From assembly GCA_963971225.1 (NCBI GenBank), contig OZ020268.1:42477348-42541347 (forward strand): DNA of 64,000 nucleotides, given 5' to 3'. Below, piece by piece: positions 9,853 through 22,242 of the stretch. The translations under genes and the position numbers were made by a program. Source of the stretch: Melieria omissa. Its lineage: Eukaryota; Arthropoda; Insecta; Diptera; Ulidiidae. Below the pieces are notes generated by a model. The model made no database searches. It saw only the letters and a list, made by a program, of their open reading frames with translations, and was not told the DNA's origin. The stretch's first letter is position 1; the number at the start of each line of letters is the position of its first letter.

Positions 9853-12800
9853 AATGCTTTAGTGAGATTGTGTCCCTCGGTATTGCAATGTCGGGATAAA
9901 TTACACAACCTTAAATAATTTCTATTCCATTATGATATTATCTTTCGATTTCTAAAATATAGTTACAAACTCTAAACAAATTATATTTAACTTCTTTATG
10001 AACCTCGTTTCTTGTATCGTGTTTTTGGTTAAGGATCACCAGACCACTGGCAAAACTCACTCGAGTACACTCGATATAGAAACTATCGTTCCTCGTTCTA
10101 CAGTCCTTTTTCCAAGCTAAATAATCGTATTTGGAATACTTTTGCATACTTGAACTCAATTAAATCCATGAAATCATGTTTTTCCTTACAGTTTTGTAAA
10201 CTATTTTCGACACCCTCAGAGTTGACTTCCAACAGTTTCTAAATACGCATCGAATTTTATGGTGTGTGAAATACTTTCACTAAATTTGAAATTCATTGGT
10301 CAAAGCTTTAGTCGAAGTTTTGATTTTGCTTGATCCGGTATTTTGGAAAAGTAGTTGAAAGTAGCAGAAAGTCCTTACGATCTGTTTGATGGAGTAAAAA
10401 CTCCTTTCTTGAGCATTCGATACAACGCTATTTAAAATTATTGCCTAAAACAGAACCAAATATAAAGTACTCGTTGTAATTGGCTCGGAAAGTAATAGTT
10501 TAATGTAGTAAAATCCAGTTGTAGTGAATGCTTGTTTTTGTTTTTAAAATAAACCCACTGTTCCAATTTAACGTTTGTAGTTTTAATTGTTTGGACTCAA
10601 CAATGATAAATCAGTCAGTCACTCAGTCACTCAAGGCAAACAGTTATAAATACATAGTTACGTATGTATATAGTTAGATAAACTAGCAAAAATAGAAACA
10701 AAATTTTTATTTAAATATAAAATAATACAAATTATTTTTTAAGTAACAACTTAATAATGAAGTTATTACTTTACATTAAAACAAAAATAGCAACTGAACC
10801 TACAGTTCGCGTTTAAAGATTTTAAATCAAGATAGAATTTTAGATTGAGAGGTCTTTAGATTTGAACATTTAAGATTCAGTTTTGCATTTTACGTTGTTT
10901 CACTCAGGTTTGCATATTTTCGGTTAAGGCAGCCAATAAACATGCAAATTTACTTTGAACCGATTACTTTAAGCAGCTGTGGTAATTTATCAACAGCACC
11001 GACTGAACAGACAGAATCAGTGCGTTTTCGCTTGCATTGAAGTTGTGCGCCGTGTCGCGCCAAGCCGACAGCCGAAGGTTTCGCTGATACGCCATGCACA
11101 CTCACGTGAAATTCAAAAGATAAATCAACTCTTGCTTTCTTTATTGCCGGGTTTTGTTATTCAAATAGTACTGTGACCATTACAACATTTACGAAATCGT
11201 TAAAGTTCGCTGTGTCGATTTAAGAATTGTAAAGTAACAACAATTGTGATATTTTTTTTAATCAAAGTATTCCTTTATTGAAAAAATAACAACTGAATAC
11301 GCGCTGGATTTTCTGTAAAACGCATATTCGCGATTTCACGATTTTATATCTCGTCTGCACCACCCCGCCGAGTCATTCTTACTCTACTGATTCACTGCAA
11401 CAAATTGAACTTAATTAATGTCGGCCAAGTCAGCGACGCACCTACACATATTCACATTCTCTCCCTCTTTTCTCTACACTTTTTACTAAAAATACTTTGT
11501 GACCGTAGACTTTTTTAATTTTGTAGAGAACTGAATAAAATCGTAAAATCTATCTATTTCTGTGTTTTACTTTAATGCAAAGCGCAACCGACCACCAGCT
11601 GCCAGTTACTCTTTTTTTTCTTTTCGAAACAGTAACAAAATTACATGTAAAACAAGGATCAGCACACTTATCCCAAAACACAAGATTGGCTTGCAAAGAA
11701 TTATCGAAACAATGGTTAACACCTGACTTCAAAAAAAACCAACTACGGATAGCACCACAAATGAAATCAAACTACATCGTTATCTACGACAAAAACAGCT
11801 TTTATCGAATTTTTATTTATTTATTCTCTTCTGTAGAATGTTCTATAGTGCTCTCAGTAAAAAGAGAGAACAACAAAATTTAGCACAGACACGAATGTAG
11901 AAAACAAATGTTATGTAACGGCATCCCTGGTTTTGAGCACAATGCCATTTGAAACCATGTTTGACACCCAGAATTTTCGTAACAGATATTTGTGGAGGTT
12001 GGGCCCCGAAACCCCCCTTGCGTGCGCTGCTAGCGCTTCATAAGAAATTCGCAATTGGGTTAGCATGTTAACTGTGACCGTATGACACTATTTCGAACCG
12101 ATGTAGCAACAGCTGTTTTATTATAGATTTACGATTTTTATCATTTCTCTATATTTGTTTATATACCTACTTATATATGTACATATGTACGACAATTTTG
12201 TTATTGTTTTAAACATCAACATTTAATCATGTTCTCAATTCATTTACATGACTTTAACTTTACGGCGAGAAATCAATTTTCTACAGCCTGAGCATTTCTG
12301 CTCTACTTATCTATGTAAGCTACAAAAACAATAAAATACAATAAAATTGAAAATTTTTGAAAAAGATGGATACAAGCACTGAATACCTAATGAAATAATT
12401 CACATTTTCAGTGAAATTTGTTTAAATCTGTTACTTTAAACTTCAGCAACAAGAAACCGCATTACTTATGAGATTACCTAATGTGTTACTGGTTCATCTG
12501 CAATCCTCAGGATCTTTTTAGTTTGTTTTTCACTGGGACCACACCTGCCAGAGCAATAGACTGTTCAACCAGATAATAGACTTTCTGTGGAAACTTTTGC
12601 TCAAGTCGGAGGTTGCAATACCCCTCAATTTCCCATAATATATATAAGTAAATTTGTACACAATGGAGTGAACTACTCACATTATAGCCAATTAATTTTT
12701 GACAACCTCTCTAACATCGCATTAAGTCGAGCACATTCAGTATACTAATTACGCACAATTATAATTAATATCGAAATGCAAGTGCCAACCTCCAAAAAGG

Positions 12801-12861
12801 ACGAATTCCAAATTCACACAGTTCATACTTGCACCAACAGTAGTGAACGAACAACGTCAAC
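9853..12861. other. intergenic, 3 kb before the gustatory receptor gene
   Basis: I see no supportable gene or complete transposon. Open frames at 9938-10159, 10979-11176 and 11550-11883 are unsupported. The stretch is AT-rich with poly-A/T runs and small CATA-type repeats near 12170. Confidence 0.45.
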
Positions 12862-14170
12862 ATGAACGCGCCAAAAACAACCACCATATTGCTGTACCTG
12901 CCCGCCATAATGCTCTACTACATCTGTCGCATTCTGCAAATCTATCGCTTCCGATTTGACCACGAGACGCAGCGGCTGGTGCTGAGGCGGCGCCACAAAT
13001 GCCTGGACGTGTTCATTGCTTTTCTGCAGGCCACCTTGCTCACGCGATTCGTCATACAGGCGCTGACCAAAGAACTAGTTGAACTGACGGTATTATTCAT
13101 AATCAACTCGGATACCAGAAGATTGTATGCGTTCCTGCCCAGCGCCCATTGCCAGTTGTTGGCCCTCTGCTACATAGTGAAGGCGGTGATGGTCTACGGC
13201 AGCTACCGCATCTTCGCGACTCTGAGCAGCGCTGCGGAGGAAAAGTTCATAGTGCGGCTGATAAACGAGGCACTCGAGCTGCGCGTGCGGGTGCGGCGCC
13301 TCAGCGGCGCGGATCTGTTCATCTCCGGCTATTGGGTGCCGCTGCTCTGCGCCAAAATCTGCCTTTTGGTGTGGTACTACATCGGCTGCCGCAAGTTCCA
13401 CAAAACGGACGTCTACACGCTGCTCTTCGAATTCTGCTACTGCGCATTCCAGTCGATGCTGTTTGTGCTCTTCAGTCTGCACAAGAACCTAAACGACTAC
13501 ACCGAGCGATGGCTGCACGCGGGTGGAAACTGTCGCGAAACGAAATGCATGCTGCAGCGTGTGACGCGTTTGTTGAACCGCCTGCGGGAGCTGCAGCGCC
13601 ATCTGGTGCAACACTACGCCTGGCTCGCGCTGCTAATTTACTGGAGCAACGTAATTTGCTCGTTCAACATTTTGAACATGGCCAACACCATTGTGTCGCC
13701 GTTCTCCAGTCCGAGGGTAAAGCTTTTCCTGCTGTTCTATACGACGCTCGAGCCCGTCTTAGTGCCGTGGATAAATGTGCTTTCCATCGGCACGCTGAAC
13801 GACTGTCTATGGGAAGAGGTGAAACGCTCGCAGGATCTCTTTGTAATAGCCGCCCTGAGGATGCCGCACCGACGCTACTGCGCGCATTGCCGCCAAGCTG
13901 TGCAAATGGTAAATAGGAGTTTGTCGCAACTACAATTAGGAACCTAATAAACAATCGAATCTCGCGCCATGTGTATATTTCCAGTTGGCCTTAGAAAGTT
14001 TCAAACAAAAGCTGGAGCCTCTGCATGTGCACTTCATCCAAACAGTGAAAATAGACCGGAATTTTGCCTGTGTCTTCATGGCGAACACGCTGCTGAGTGC
14101 ACTCACCTATTTCCAATACTATCTGGCCAATACCGTTCAGATTGAACAAGAAACCGTTTACATTATCTGA
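12862..14170 (+). CDS. gustatory receptor (7tm_7 family)
   Basis: Exon 1 (12862-13908, 349 codons) joins exon 2 (13985-14170) in phase 0 to give 410 residues. The 76-base intron begins GTAAAT and ends TTTCCAG. The protein has about seven hydrophobic segments and a charged central region, and the second exon encodes the last membrane segment with TYFQYYLANTVQ. That is where insect gustatory receptors carry the TY-hydrophobic-QF signature, here with the final F replaced. A short last exon after a phase-0 intron is typical of the Gr family. These receptors are ligand-gated channels in chemosensory neuron dendrites; the ligand is not predictable. The start context CAACATGAA is good. The third and fourth open frames inside exon 1 are shadows. 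The exact Drosophila orthologue is not identified. Confidence 0.88.
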
Positions 14171-14470
14171 AGCAATTAGCCGGCAATGCCTTCAAATATC
14201 ATTAAAGTATTCACCGTGAACTAAGCTGCCCACTGTGAACTTTATTATATTGATTACAGTTATATTTCATCTGTTCAAAAATTGTACTTAGTCTACAGTA
14301 TATAATATCGGAGCCATCCTGATCATCTTCTCTATACATATAGTTGTTTGTTCTGATGGACCGACTGACTGACTGACAGCTCCAACCGCTGAAGCTACAA
14401 ACATCAAATTTGAACTGTGGGTACATCTTGAAAAATAAACATCCGCTTGGACTGGATTTTTTTTAATTCT
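14171..14470. other. 3' flank of the gustatory receptor gene
   Basis: Non-coding AT-rich sequence. An ATTAAAG near 14200 could serve as a polyadenylation signal. Overlapping open frames at 14211-14491 on the minus strand have no domain. Confidence 0.4.
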
Positions 14471-14930
14471 GGGTCTAAAAGGGGAAAACATGATTCTGTA
14501 TGAAGAAATGCGATTTAATGGGCCTATTAATTTCGAATTTCGTTAAAACACTTCAAATAAAAAAATAATTCGATACATATTTTTTTTCATTTTTTCGAGA
14601 ATGAAAATTTAACGGTGTCAACAATGGGTTAAGGTGCGTATACGGGAAGACTACTACTACTATTGACTTCGAAATTGATGAAAATATTTAAAATCAAAAA
14701 TTTTTTGACATGTGTTTCTAATTTTTTTGAAAATCAAAACAAAGCGGTGACCCAATGGTTAAACGATTGTATAAAGAAAAATGATTTGTTACGCCTTTTA
14801 ACTTCAAACTTGGCGAAAGTACTTCAAATGTGAAATAATTTTATACACGTTATTAATTTCTTCAAAATTCAAAATCTGATGGGGTCGACGACGGGTTAGA
14901 AGCTCATATAGAGAAACAAGTTTTTTTTTC
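14470..14930. repeat. tandem repeat, unit about 130-140 bases
   Basis: The motif CAATGGGTTAA or a variant, followed by a GTATA and a GAAA stretch, recurs near 14624, 14753 and 14892, each preceded by an AATT/TTTCGAAAAT-rich segment. The spacing of about 130-138 bases indicates three to four diverged units. A lone unit lies at about 16025-16105 (CAACAATGGGTTAAG). Confidence 0.6.
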
Positions 14931-16829
14931 GACTGTTCAATTCAGTCGAATTCAATATTTACACATGTTCTCGAGTGATGTCACATAGTACACAGCACAT
15001 CCAGTTTATTTATTTATGTTTTAATAGGAAATTTATTCCATTCCGCCCACTGTTCATGAAAAATTTTTAACAAATTTACATATTTTCTGTGACGTCACAC
15101 GACCATGTACACATTTTTTCTGCCAAATTCGAATCGGATTTCGCCGATTCGAATTTGCATTTCATTGAATTTCTCAACCAAATCAGATGCGTATTTGAAA
15201 TTCAATCATCTTGAACTTGAGCGCGGCCACTGAGCATTGCCTCATCGCCAAGAACGAGGCAATTTTGTTAGTCAATTCTGTTAGTCACACATATTGCCAT
15301 TTGCATGTCAACGACTAGCAAATAATCAGCAACAACAACAACAACAAAGCATACTGCCCCGAGTGGATTTTCTTCTTTTCACTTGTAGAACATTTTACAT
15401 TTAGTTGCTTGTCTACCGACGCATCGAGTGTAACGTTTCAATTAGTATCTGCGATAAGTGCGAGATTTGACTTTTATAGCTACTTAAATTTCTACCAAAT
15501 TAATATCGTTGTGAAAAGTTTAACAAATAGTCAAATACTTTTCCAGTCGTTTGTCAGTCAATTTCATTAATAATTGTAAAAACTTTTACAAAAGATTTCT
15601 GCGGTGGATTCTTCGGTTTGGCATGCTTACCGAAGCACTTGAATCAATAACAACGGCCAGAGGCATTTCGAATGATTGTGTCTGTAACGGTACAGTGCGT
15701 ATTTAGGGGTTAAAATAATCATGAAACAAAAAAAATGATTGCAAGTCTTCCAATTCAGGTCAAACGAACGAAAGTTCATTTAGTATAAACTTTCAGTTGG
15801 CCTAATGGCTAATGACCTCACCTGAGCATAAATATTATTTTTTTTTATTTTTAAAAGATTTTAACAACTTTTGAACAGAAAGAACGTTAACTGTTATTGA
15901 TAAATTAGTGAACTAGCAAGTGAGTTATTCTTATATATAAAAAAAACTTAACCTTCTGTTACGTGCCAGTGTTTGCGAAAACGGCTCATTCTTTCGGAAA
16001 TGTCGAAATCAAAGATAGTTGGACAGGTTTTTTTTTAATCAAAATCTGATGGGCTCAACAATGGGTTAAGAATTCGTATCGGGGGAAACAGGAGAGCTTG
16101 CGTGCAAAGCCTCAGGGCCCAGCTAGTTACTTGTAAAAATTTTTTGTTTTCTGGCTACGCTTTTCAATCTCATAAATGAAGGTTGCAATAGTCACAGTTG
16201 TGAGTTGGTGAAATATCATAATGCAAACAGCAAAAAATGTCGACAAACAATGTCGTACTTCGTACTAGCGGGAAAAATTAAAAACTATACATTAATAACA
16301 TTAATAATGTGAGGTTAGGTTTAAAGTTATCTCATTATGATATGACAAGTAAAACCGAGGAAATACTTCCTGCGAAGAGAGAATGAATCTCAGTAAGTCC
16401 CTAGTGTTGAGTTATATGAGATTATTCAAGTTATTAAGGAAGGAAAATCCTAAAGATTCCCACCTCCATCAGAACAAAGCCAGACAGTGTCATAAATGGT
16501 ATATTCCTCTTCATTGAGGCACAGCTATAAACACTTCAAATCGCCACGACTCTACTAGTGCCCTGTCTGCTAACAAAGAAAGATCGTCCATTTGGCGAAA
16601 CTGATGCCCACTGTAATTGTGGTCACTGATGTAGTTTCTGTAATTTCTATGCAACTTTGTGAATATTTTCTTACATAATACCGATACCGGTACATAATTC
16701 CCTTCAATTAGATCGTCCTTGTCTATATGTCATAAGTGGTTGACAACAGATCAAACAAGTCGCAATATACATATAACACCCTCCTATACATAAACATATC
16801 TTACCTGATACCAGATACATTTGAAAATA
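14931..16829. other. intergenic between the gustatory receptor and a Tc1-like fragment
   Basis: No gene recognised. It contains one orphan unit of the 135-base repeat (about 16025-16105) and small CAA repeats near 15330. The rest is AT-rich sequence without a signature. Confidence 0.4.
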
Positions 16830-17849
16830 CAGTGCGTTTCAAAATAAAGTGTTGCTAATAAAACTCACAATAGAAGGTATAGCAGTGTATTCTATATCTT
16901 TTTCGCATTATTGTCAATACTTTGTCCAGTCTCCGTTGTTGTCAGTAATAGCTCGTCATCTTTTGTTACAACTTTGGCTTATTTTTGAGTGTACTCCAAA
17001 GAAACCCCTCTCGAAATCAGTTTAAACGCCCAAATGAGCTGCTTTGTTGTTGATATTCTTTTTCCTCTAAGCTTTTGCTTCATTAAGGACCAAAAATTGT
17101 CGATTGGGTTTGCATCTGGACTTTGAGATGGCCAACTTAGTGTTATCTATCCATTTCAGACGGTTTTCCACATGTTTTCACCCAATAGTGTTTTCGAAAT
17201 GGTACTTCATATAGATGTCCAGCGGCCAAGGAAAAAATGTGTCAAAAAGTTCGACAAATTTGGCCTCCGATAAGAGCTTTTTGGCCTCTAATGTAACTCA
17301 CACAAACACCGCTTCACACGCATTGTACTTTGTTTTGAGATACAGAAATATGAGTTATCTGTGGTACTTCTATAAAGAATGCCCGATTTCGAATAGTCGC
17401 CGTTGATACTTTGACTCTGTTCTGCGACAATATTTCTTTCGTTTGCTTTAGGCTAAGAGTTGGAGTGTTATCAAACATCCGGAATATCGCCTTATCCGCT
17501 TTGTTCTGAGTGGTTCTCTTCCTGCCTCTCCGTGGCTCGTCGTCAACATTTCCGAACTCTTTGAATCGACTGACCCACTTCCTTACAAATGAAACTGATG
17601 TTTTTTGGTGTATTTTGCGAGTTGTGGAGGTTTCATTTTTGGGCCCTTTAGATGGTTTACCAAAAACACTACTTCGTTTTTTAACCATAGCATTCATTTG
17701 TAATTCTTGATATTTCCGGGAAAACTTGTACCCAACTATATCTTAGTTGGGTACAGAAACACATGCGAAAACGGTATTTTAATATAGAAGATAATCTGAT
17801 ATTAAAACCATGGAAAACTTCTACAGTTAAAAAGATATGGTCAACACTG
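16830..17849 (-). mobile_element. internally deleted Tc1-like transposon
   Basis: TA dinucleotides flank CAGTG at the left (16828-16829) and CACTG at the right (17850-17851). The open frame 17314-17697 (minus) is a Tc1-type transposase N-terminus: a helix-turn-helix region with KWVSRFKEFGNVDDEPRRGR and a second with RVKVSTATIRNR. Further along, at about 17020-17145, the minus strand encodes a broken WPSQSPDANPIDNFW segment, the third catalytic site with Asp where Tc1 usually has Glu. The middle with the other catalytic residues is missing or scrambled. An 11-base-arm hairpin (17728-17754) lies upstream of the start. It is a dead copy. Confidence 0.7.
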
Positions 17850-18532
17850 TACAGTACCGCAACCATACTTCACCCAGATTTCGGCTGACAATTACGAAAC
17901 ACTTCAATTATTTTGTTATTAGTTTTCAGGGTCTATTGTTCAATATATTCAGCCGCGACTTGATGATAGTGTAACTCTACTTCAACTATTGTCTGAGGGA
18001 TTTATTCCAACATGGAACTGATTTACCATTATATGACGATTCGGAATATCGAAACGACAACTGTTCTTTGATACAAGCCGAGAGTAGTTTTCACTTTATT
18101 CGATGCTGACTGAATCAGTATACAATTCTCACGCCTATTCTTTATAATGGGCACATCACAAGTACAAACTTCAAGTACGAACTTCATTTTATCATTTTAT
18201 GTATAAACAAAGAGACAATATTTTTTTAAAATAGTTATGCACTATTATTGTTTTTTGTTCTAACGAAAAACTAAACGAATTTTACTTCCCAATTACTTTC
18301 AAAACGGGAAAAATAACATTCATCGTTATAAATTGTACAAATTTCATTTGGATTTCAACAAAAATTTATCTTAGCCAGAACTTTCAAGTCGTATAAATTT
18401 CAATATATTAAAACCATTAACTTGCCAAACACTTTAACAAACATTAAATTTGTTTTTTATATTCCAGTCAGGTTTTCGTAAAAATAATTAAAATATTATT
18501 TTAATGTCCGGCACACCTCAATCGTCAATAGA
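17850..18532. other. upstream of SVC gene 4
   Basis: AT-rich and non-coding. A possible TATAAAT lies near 18393, but no initiator at the right distance is convincing, so the promoter of SVC gene 4 is not assigned. Confidence 0.4.
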
Positions 18533-19052
18533 ATGAAGTGTAACACATTGCTTCGGTTGACTAACGTCGACTTGCTGCTCTTCACAGTTTTCAGTCTAAT
18601 TACAATGGATAATGCATTTTCAACGCAATACTACGGCAACGCCAAGCACACCGGTAAATTTTCATAACATTTTGTGCCAAATGCGTAACATTTAAACACA
18701 TTAAGTTTCTCCCATTTCGATTATAATTTCAATTGGGCTTTAGGATTGTCACAGCACTGTTATTACGAGGACCTGGACTTGGCTGTGCCTCTAAATCAAA
18801 CGATGTACCCAACAGACGTTGAGTTCGTCTGTGCTGCAGTCACCTGCCGCGATGACTATGTGCTCGTCATTAAAAAGTAACAACAACAATTAAAGCCATT
18901 CTAATCGCCATAATAATTATAGTTGAAAATATGAATCTTGAATTCGCAGTTGTGATCGCATTTTACTACGACGTGGTTGCACAGAGCTGCCAAGTGACTA
19001 CACCAAACCATATCCAGACTGCTGCCCCAAAATCGCGTGTCTACTGGATTGA
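18533..19052 (+). CDS. SVC gene 4: secreted single-domain von Willebrand factor C peptide
   Basis: Three exons (18533-18653, 18744-18876, 18950-19052) join in phases 1 and 2 to give 118 residues. The leader is a hydrophobic segment near residues 12-29 after a long n-region; an internal Met at codon 25 is a less likely start because it would remove the hydrophobic core. The mature part holds 8 cysteines (HCYYEDL, VC, TC, NC, GC, DCC, AC) with KPYPDCCPK. Exon 2 begins right before the first cysteine block and ends just before the fourth, as in SVC genes 2, 3 and 5. Introns are 90 and 73 bases. One NQT sequon is present. It is probably a close paralogue of SVC gene 3, which shares the CYYE motif and exon-2 length (133 bases). 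Confidence 0.9.
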
Positions 19053-20247
19053 TTTGTATAATAATCGTAATAATTCACAAAATGTAGGATTGTAAGAAAT
19101 ATTTTATAAATAACTCAGTGGTAGTATTAAATTGTAAACCTTTTTGTTTGAATAAACTCACACATTTTTATGAATCACATAGTTTTGAATATTTAATTTA
19201 AAAGTTTGTGTTTGAAAAGCAATATATTCAATATTTAACAGCCTTTTTTTATTTCTGTCAAATTGAAACATTTATGACTAGAATTTCACATTGAGATTGT
19301 CGTAAGAGATAATCCCATTTCATTACATTGACTGTAGGCAGACATTGAATCGTCATTGAGTATGTAAGTAAACACATTTAAATACATTCTATATACGTCA
19401 TATGATCAATTTTGCCAACTTCGAACTCGAAATACAAAACTTGAAATTTCTTCTGATTCATTAAAATCACTTTTGATATTGCGCGCTTGTTAAGTTAGTT
19501 GTAAGTTAGCAATGAAAATTAATATTTTTTTGAAAGTAGATTAGAAAATGTTCAGTTTTACGTGGGTATAAATGTGCTCATCACTCACAGCAACCGACAA
19601 TTAACGGTTGTTATTGGCAACTCGTATTGTCCACTTGTCGCAGTTATACATGTAACAAAAACATAAACAACAAATACTAAATACGCCAGACGACGACGAC
19701 CACACTGCGCAAAATATCCGACCCCATTTGAATAGATCAATCTTAAGTATTAAATAGTCCAAACAAAGGTGAATTGAATAATGTCAAAAAATACTTTTGA
19801 ATTAAGATTGGGTTGATTGGGTAGTTCCAGCGATTAAAATCAGCATTTGCATTTTAAACGTGTTGAGAATTGTTCAACGGGCAATACAACTTTATGGGGA
19901 ATTTAACTGTAGAAAATTTATGCAGGAACCTAGTGCAGGTTCTTGAAAAATCTAGAATACTGAGCCTTGAGCGTGCTACCGCTAAACCCCAAGTTACCAT
20001 TTACCATTGAGATTTAGTTTTAATAAAATTGAAGATTTCTCAATTGATAATTCAATTTGATCTAAATTGTAGAGTCCGAATGATTCACACTTTTTTGGCC
20101 GGTGTCGATGCCTATTCCGATTAATCGGTCAGAAGGGCGAGAATTGGCCGGGACCGATGCCGATTCCGTAGAAATCATAAAAGGAATAGATTCAATCAAA
20201 CACAGTTTTACAAAAAAAACAAAAACGAAGGGGCTGTATTAAAAATA
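19053..20247. other. intergenic between SVC gene 4 and the mariner remnant
   Basis: No gene recognised. AT-rich, with a short internal repeat of CCGATGCC/ATTCCG near 20103-20170. Possible polyadenylation signal AATAAA near 19151, shortly after SVC gene 4. Confidence 0.4.
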
Positions 20248-20249
20248 TA

Positions 20250-20764
20250 CGAGGGCGGGTCAATAAGTCCGTGACTTTTTGAATAAAACACAGGTTTTTA
20301 GATAAAAAGTTATTTTATTTTTCAACGTAGTCTCCTTTGAGATCTATACACTTAGCCCAACGTTTATCCAGTTTTTTTATCCCTTCCGAAAACTATTTTC
20401 GATTTGTCGAGGTCTTCAAAATAGGCATTTGTTTGTGAGATGACTTCGTCATTGGAGGCAAATATCTTTCCGCCGAGCCATTTCTTCAAGTTTGGGAACA
20501 AGAAATAGTCACTTGGGGCTAGATCCGGTGAATAGGCGGGATGAGGGAGCAATTCTTAGCCCAATTCATGGGTTTTTCATTAATTTTCTTCTCAGTCAAC
20601 GCGGTAGTCTGATATTAACGGCTGTCAAAAACCAACTAAATGTCGCAGCTTGTTCAATTTTTTACAAGAGTCAACTGACAAATGACTGTTGACGGGAGCA
20701 GTGTTGCCATTTCAATTAAGAGGCGGGAAATTCAAAAAGTCACGGACTTATTGACCCGCCCTCG
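20250..20764 (-). mobile_element. internally deleted mariner transposon
   Basis: The 515-base element is flanked by TA (20248-20249 and 20765-20766). Its inverted ends are near-perfect over about 30 bases (CGAGGGCGGGTCAATAAGTC at the left; complement at the right). The minus-strand open frame 20364-20552 is the C-terminal part of a mariner transposase with HPAYSPDLAPSDYFLF, containing the third Asp of the DD34D triad. The N-terminal half and the first two Asp residues are gone, so it cannot transpose on its own. Confidence 0.88.
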
Positions 20765-20992
20765 TACTAACCCTCTAATTTAGAATCATGACTGTCATGC
20801 CTCAAAATAGTACCCAATTCAACTCCTTAGGTTAAACGATTTCGAATTTCGTTCTAAGGGAATGTTCCTCAAGGCTATCACCTTTTGAAAGCAATTTAAA
20901 GAATCTTATTATATATTTGTATTATATAATGCTATGATTAGTCGCATGCTTTATCCTCAGTGTATACTTCAAGAAAGTCGATTAGCGGGCAG

Positions 20993-21027
20993 TATAAAAA
21001 TGGCGAGAATGTCACAAAGTTATCAGT
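20993..21027 (+). promoter_or_regulatory. core promoter of SVC gene 5 (TATA box plus initiator)
   Basis: TATAAAAA at 20993-21000 and an ATCAGTTG initiator with its A at 21025 are 32 bases apart. The predicted leader before the ATG at 21074 is about 49 bases. Confidence 0.7.
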
Positions 21028-21073
21028 TGTCATTGAATCTCAGTTTGGAACGTTTTGAAGGTACAACGTCAGC

Positions 21074-22242
21074 ATGAAGTACTTTTGCTTTGGATTATTA
21101 ATATTCTCGGTGCTTTTTGCTTTCACATTTGGTGGTAAGATTCAGTGTAATTAATAAACACTTCTTTTTGGAACAACAAATCCTACTTTGTGCAAAGCGC
21201 AATTTTCTAAAAAGTTTGAGCTAACTAGTAGGAAAACAGAAATGCCTAAAATGTGAAAAAGAGCTTCTATAAAGTAGAGAAGGAGTGAGGTTGATTTTAA
21301 GGTTAGTGACAAAAATTCAACACAACAAAATACTATCGATCTAAAACGTGCACCCGCACGTCATTCCAATCAAATCATATTATGTCGAGTTTATTGTATG
21401 AACAATTCCGATCTATAGCCTCGCGCTTATTTCAAACGGTGGATTTTTTATAGACGATTAATAATTTGCAGGGAGGTAAGGTTGGATAAGGTTTTTCATT
21501 ATCTATTGAATCATGATTCACTGACTTCCTCCAGTAAGCCCTTAGCATATCTTTGTACATTTTTTTTATTGCTCAAGACCGATTTTTTACATCTATCTAG
21601 CTTTTCTCTTAACTCCAACATTGTAGTTGATATTTGCTCTTTCTTTTGATGTTATTGATCTTCAAACTTTCAACAGTTTTCCTAGAGTTTCTTAGATTGT
21701 GCAGGTATTTCTCCAAAATGCATTTACTTTGCCGAAGTTCGTTGTTCTCTATTACCGATATTATTCAAGTAATACCCATGAAACTTAACTATAATCGAGA
21801 AGGGTATTAGTCCAATTAACACAGCAAAAGAATAACTGATCATGAAATACAAGTATAACAAAATTGTGCTTTGTGAAATGTTGTGCTGTTGAAATGTTGT
21901 TTTTATATTCATAATTCTCAAGTAGATATTTAAACCATCAAAATTAAAATTTCGTATTTCAGCTGATTGCACATACGGCGATCACGACTTTAATGTAGGC
22001 CAAAAATATCAGCCAACCGGCGAATGCATGGAAGTATCTTGCGAAGAACCAAACTCAATGACAGCCAAAGGGTATCGTCTCCAAGTTCTCAGCATAATTT
22101 TGAAAAAAAAGTTTACTAAAAATGTTTTGCTTTCTTTTTATAAAACAGCTGCCCCTCTATAGATTCGCTGAAGCCCTGCAAATACATACCAACGGATTTA
22201 TCCAAGCCGTATCCCCAGTGCTGTCCGAGATTCAAATGCTAA
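21074..22242 (+). CDS. SVC gene 5: short secreted single-domain von Willebrand factor C peptide
   Basis: Three exons (21074-21134, 21963-22071, 22149-22242) join in phases 1 and 2 to give 87 residues. A signal peptide (MKYFCFGLLIFSVLFAFTFG) precedes a compact domain with 8 cysteines (DC, EC, SC, GC, PC, QCC, KC) and KPYPQCCPRFKC at the end. It is the shortest member of the cluster: it lacks the 15-25-residue N-terminal extension seen before the first cysteine in the others. Intron 1 is 828 bases and intron 2 is 77 bases; the second donor is the less common GTATCG. An AATAAATAAA run at about 22266 is a likely polyadenylation signal. The family is sure, the function is inferred only. Confidence 0.9.

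Noticed and set aside
13149..13916. A 255-codon frame inside the gustatory receptor exon
   Set aside because: It is an out-of-frame shadow of the Gr coding exon with no domain; the GC-rich exon removes stop codons in other frames.
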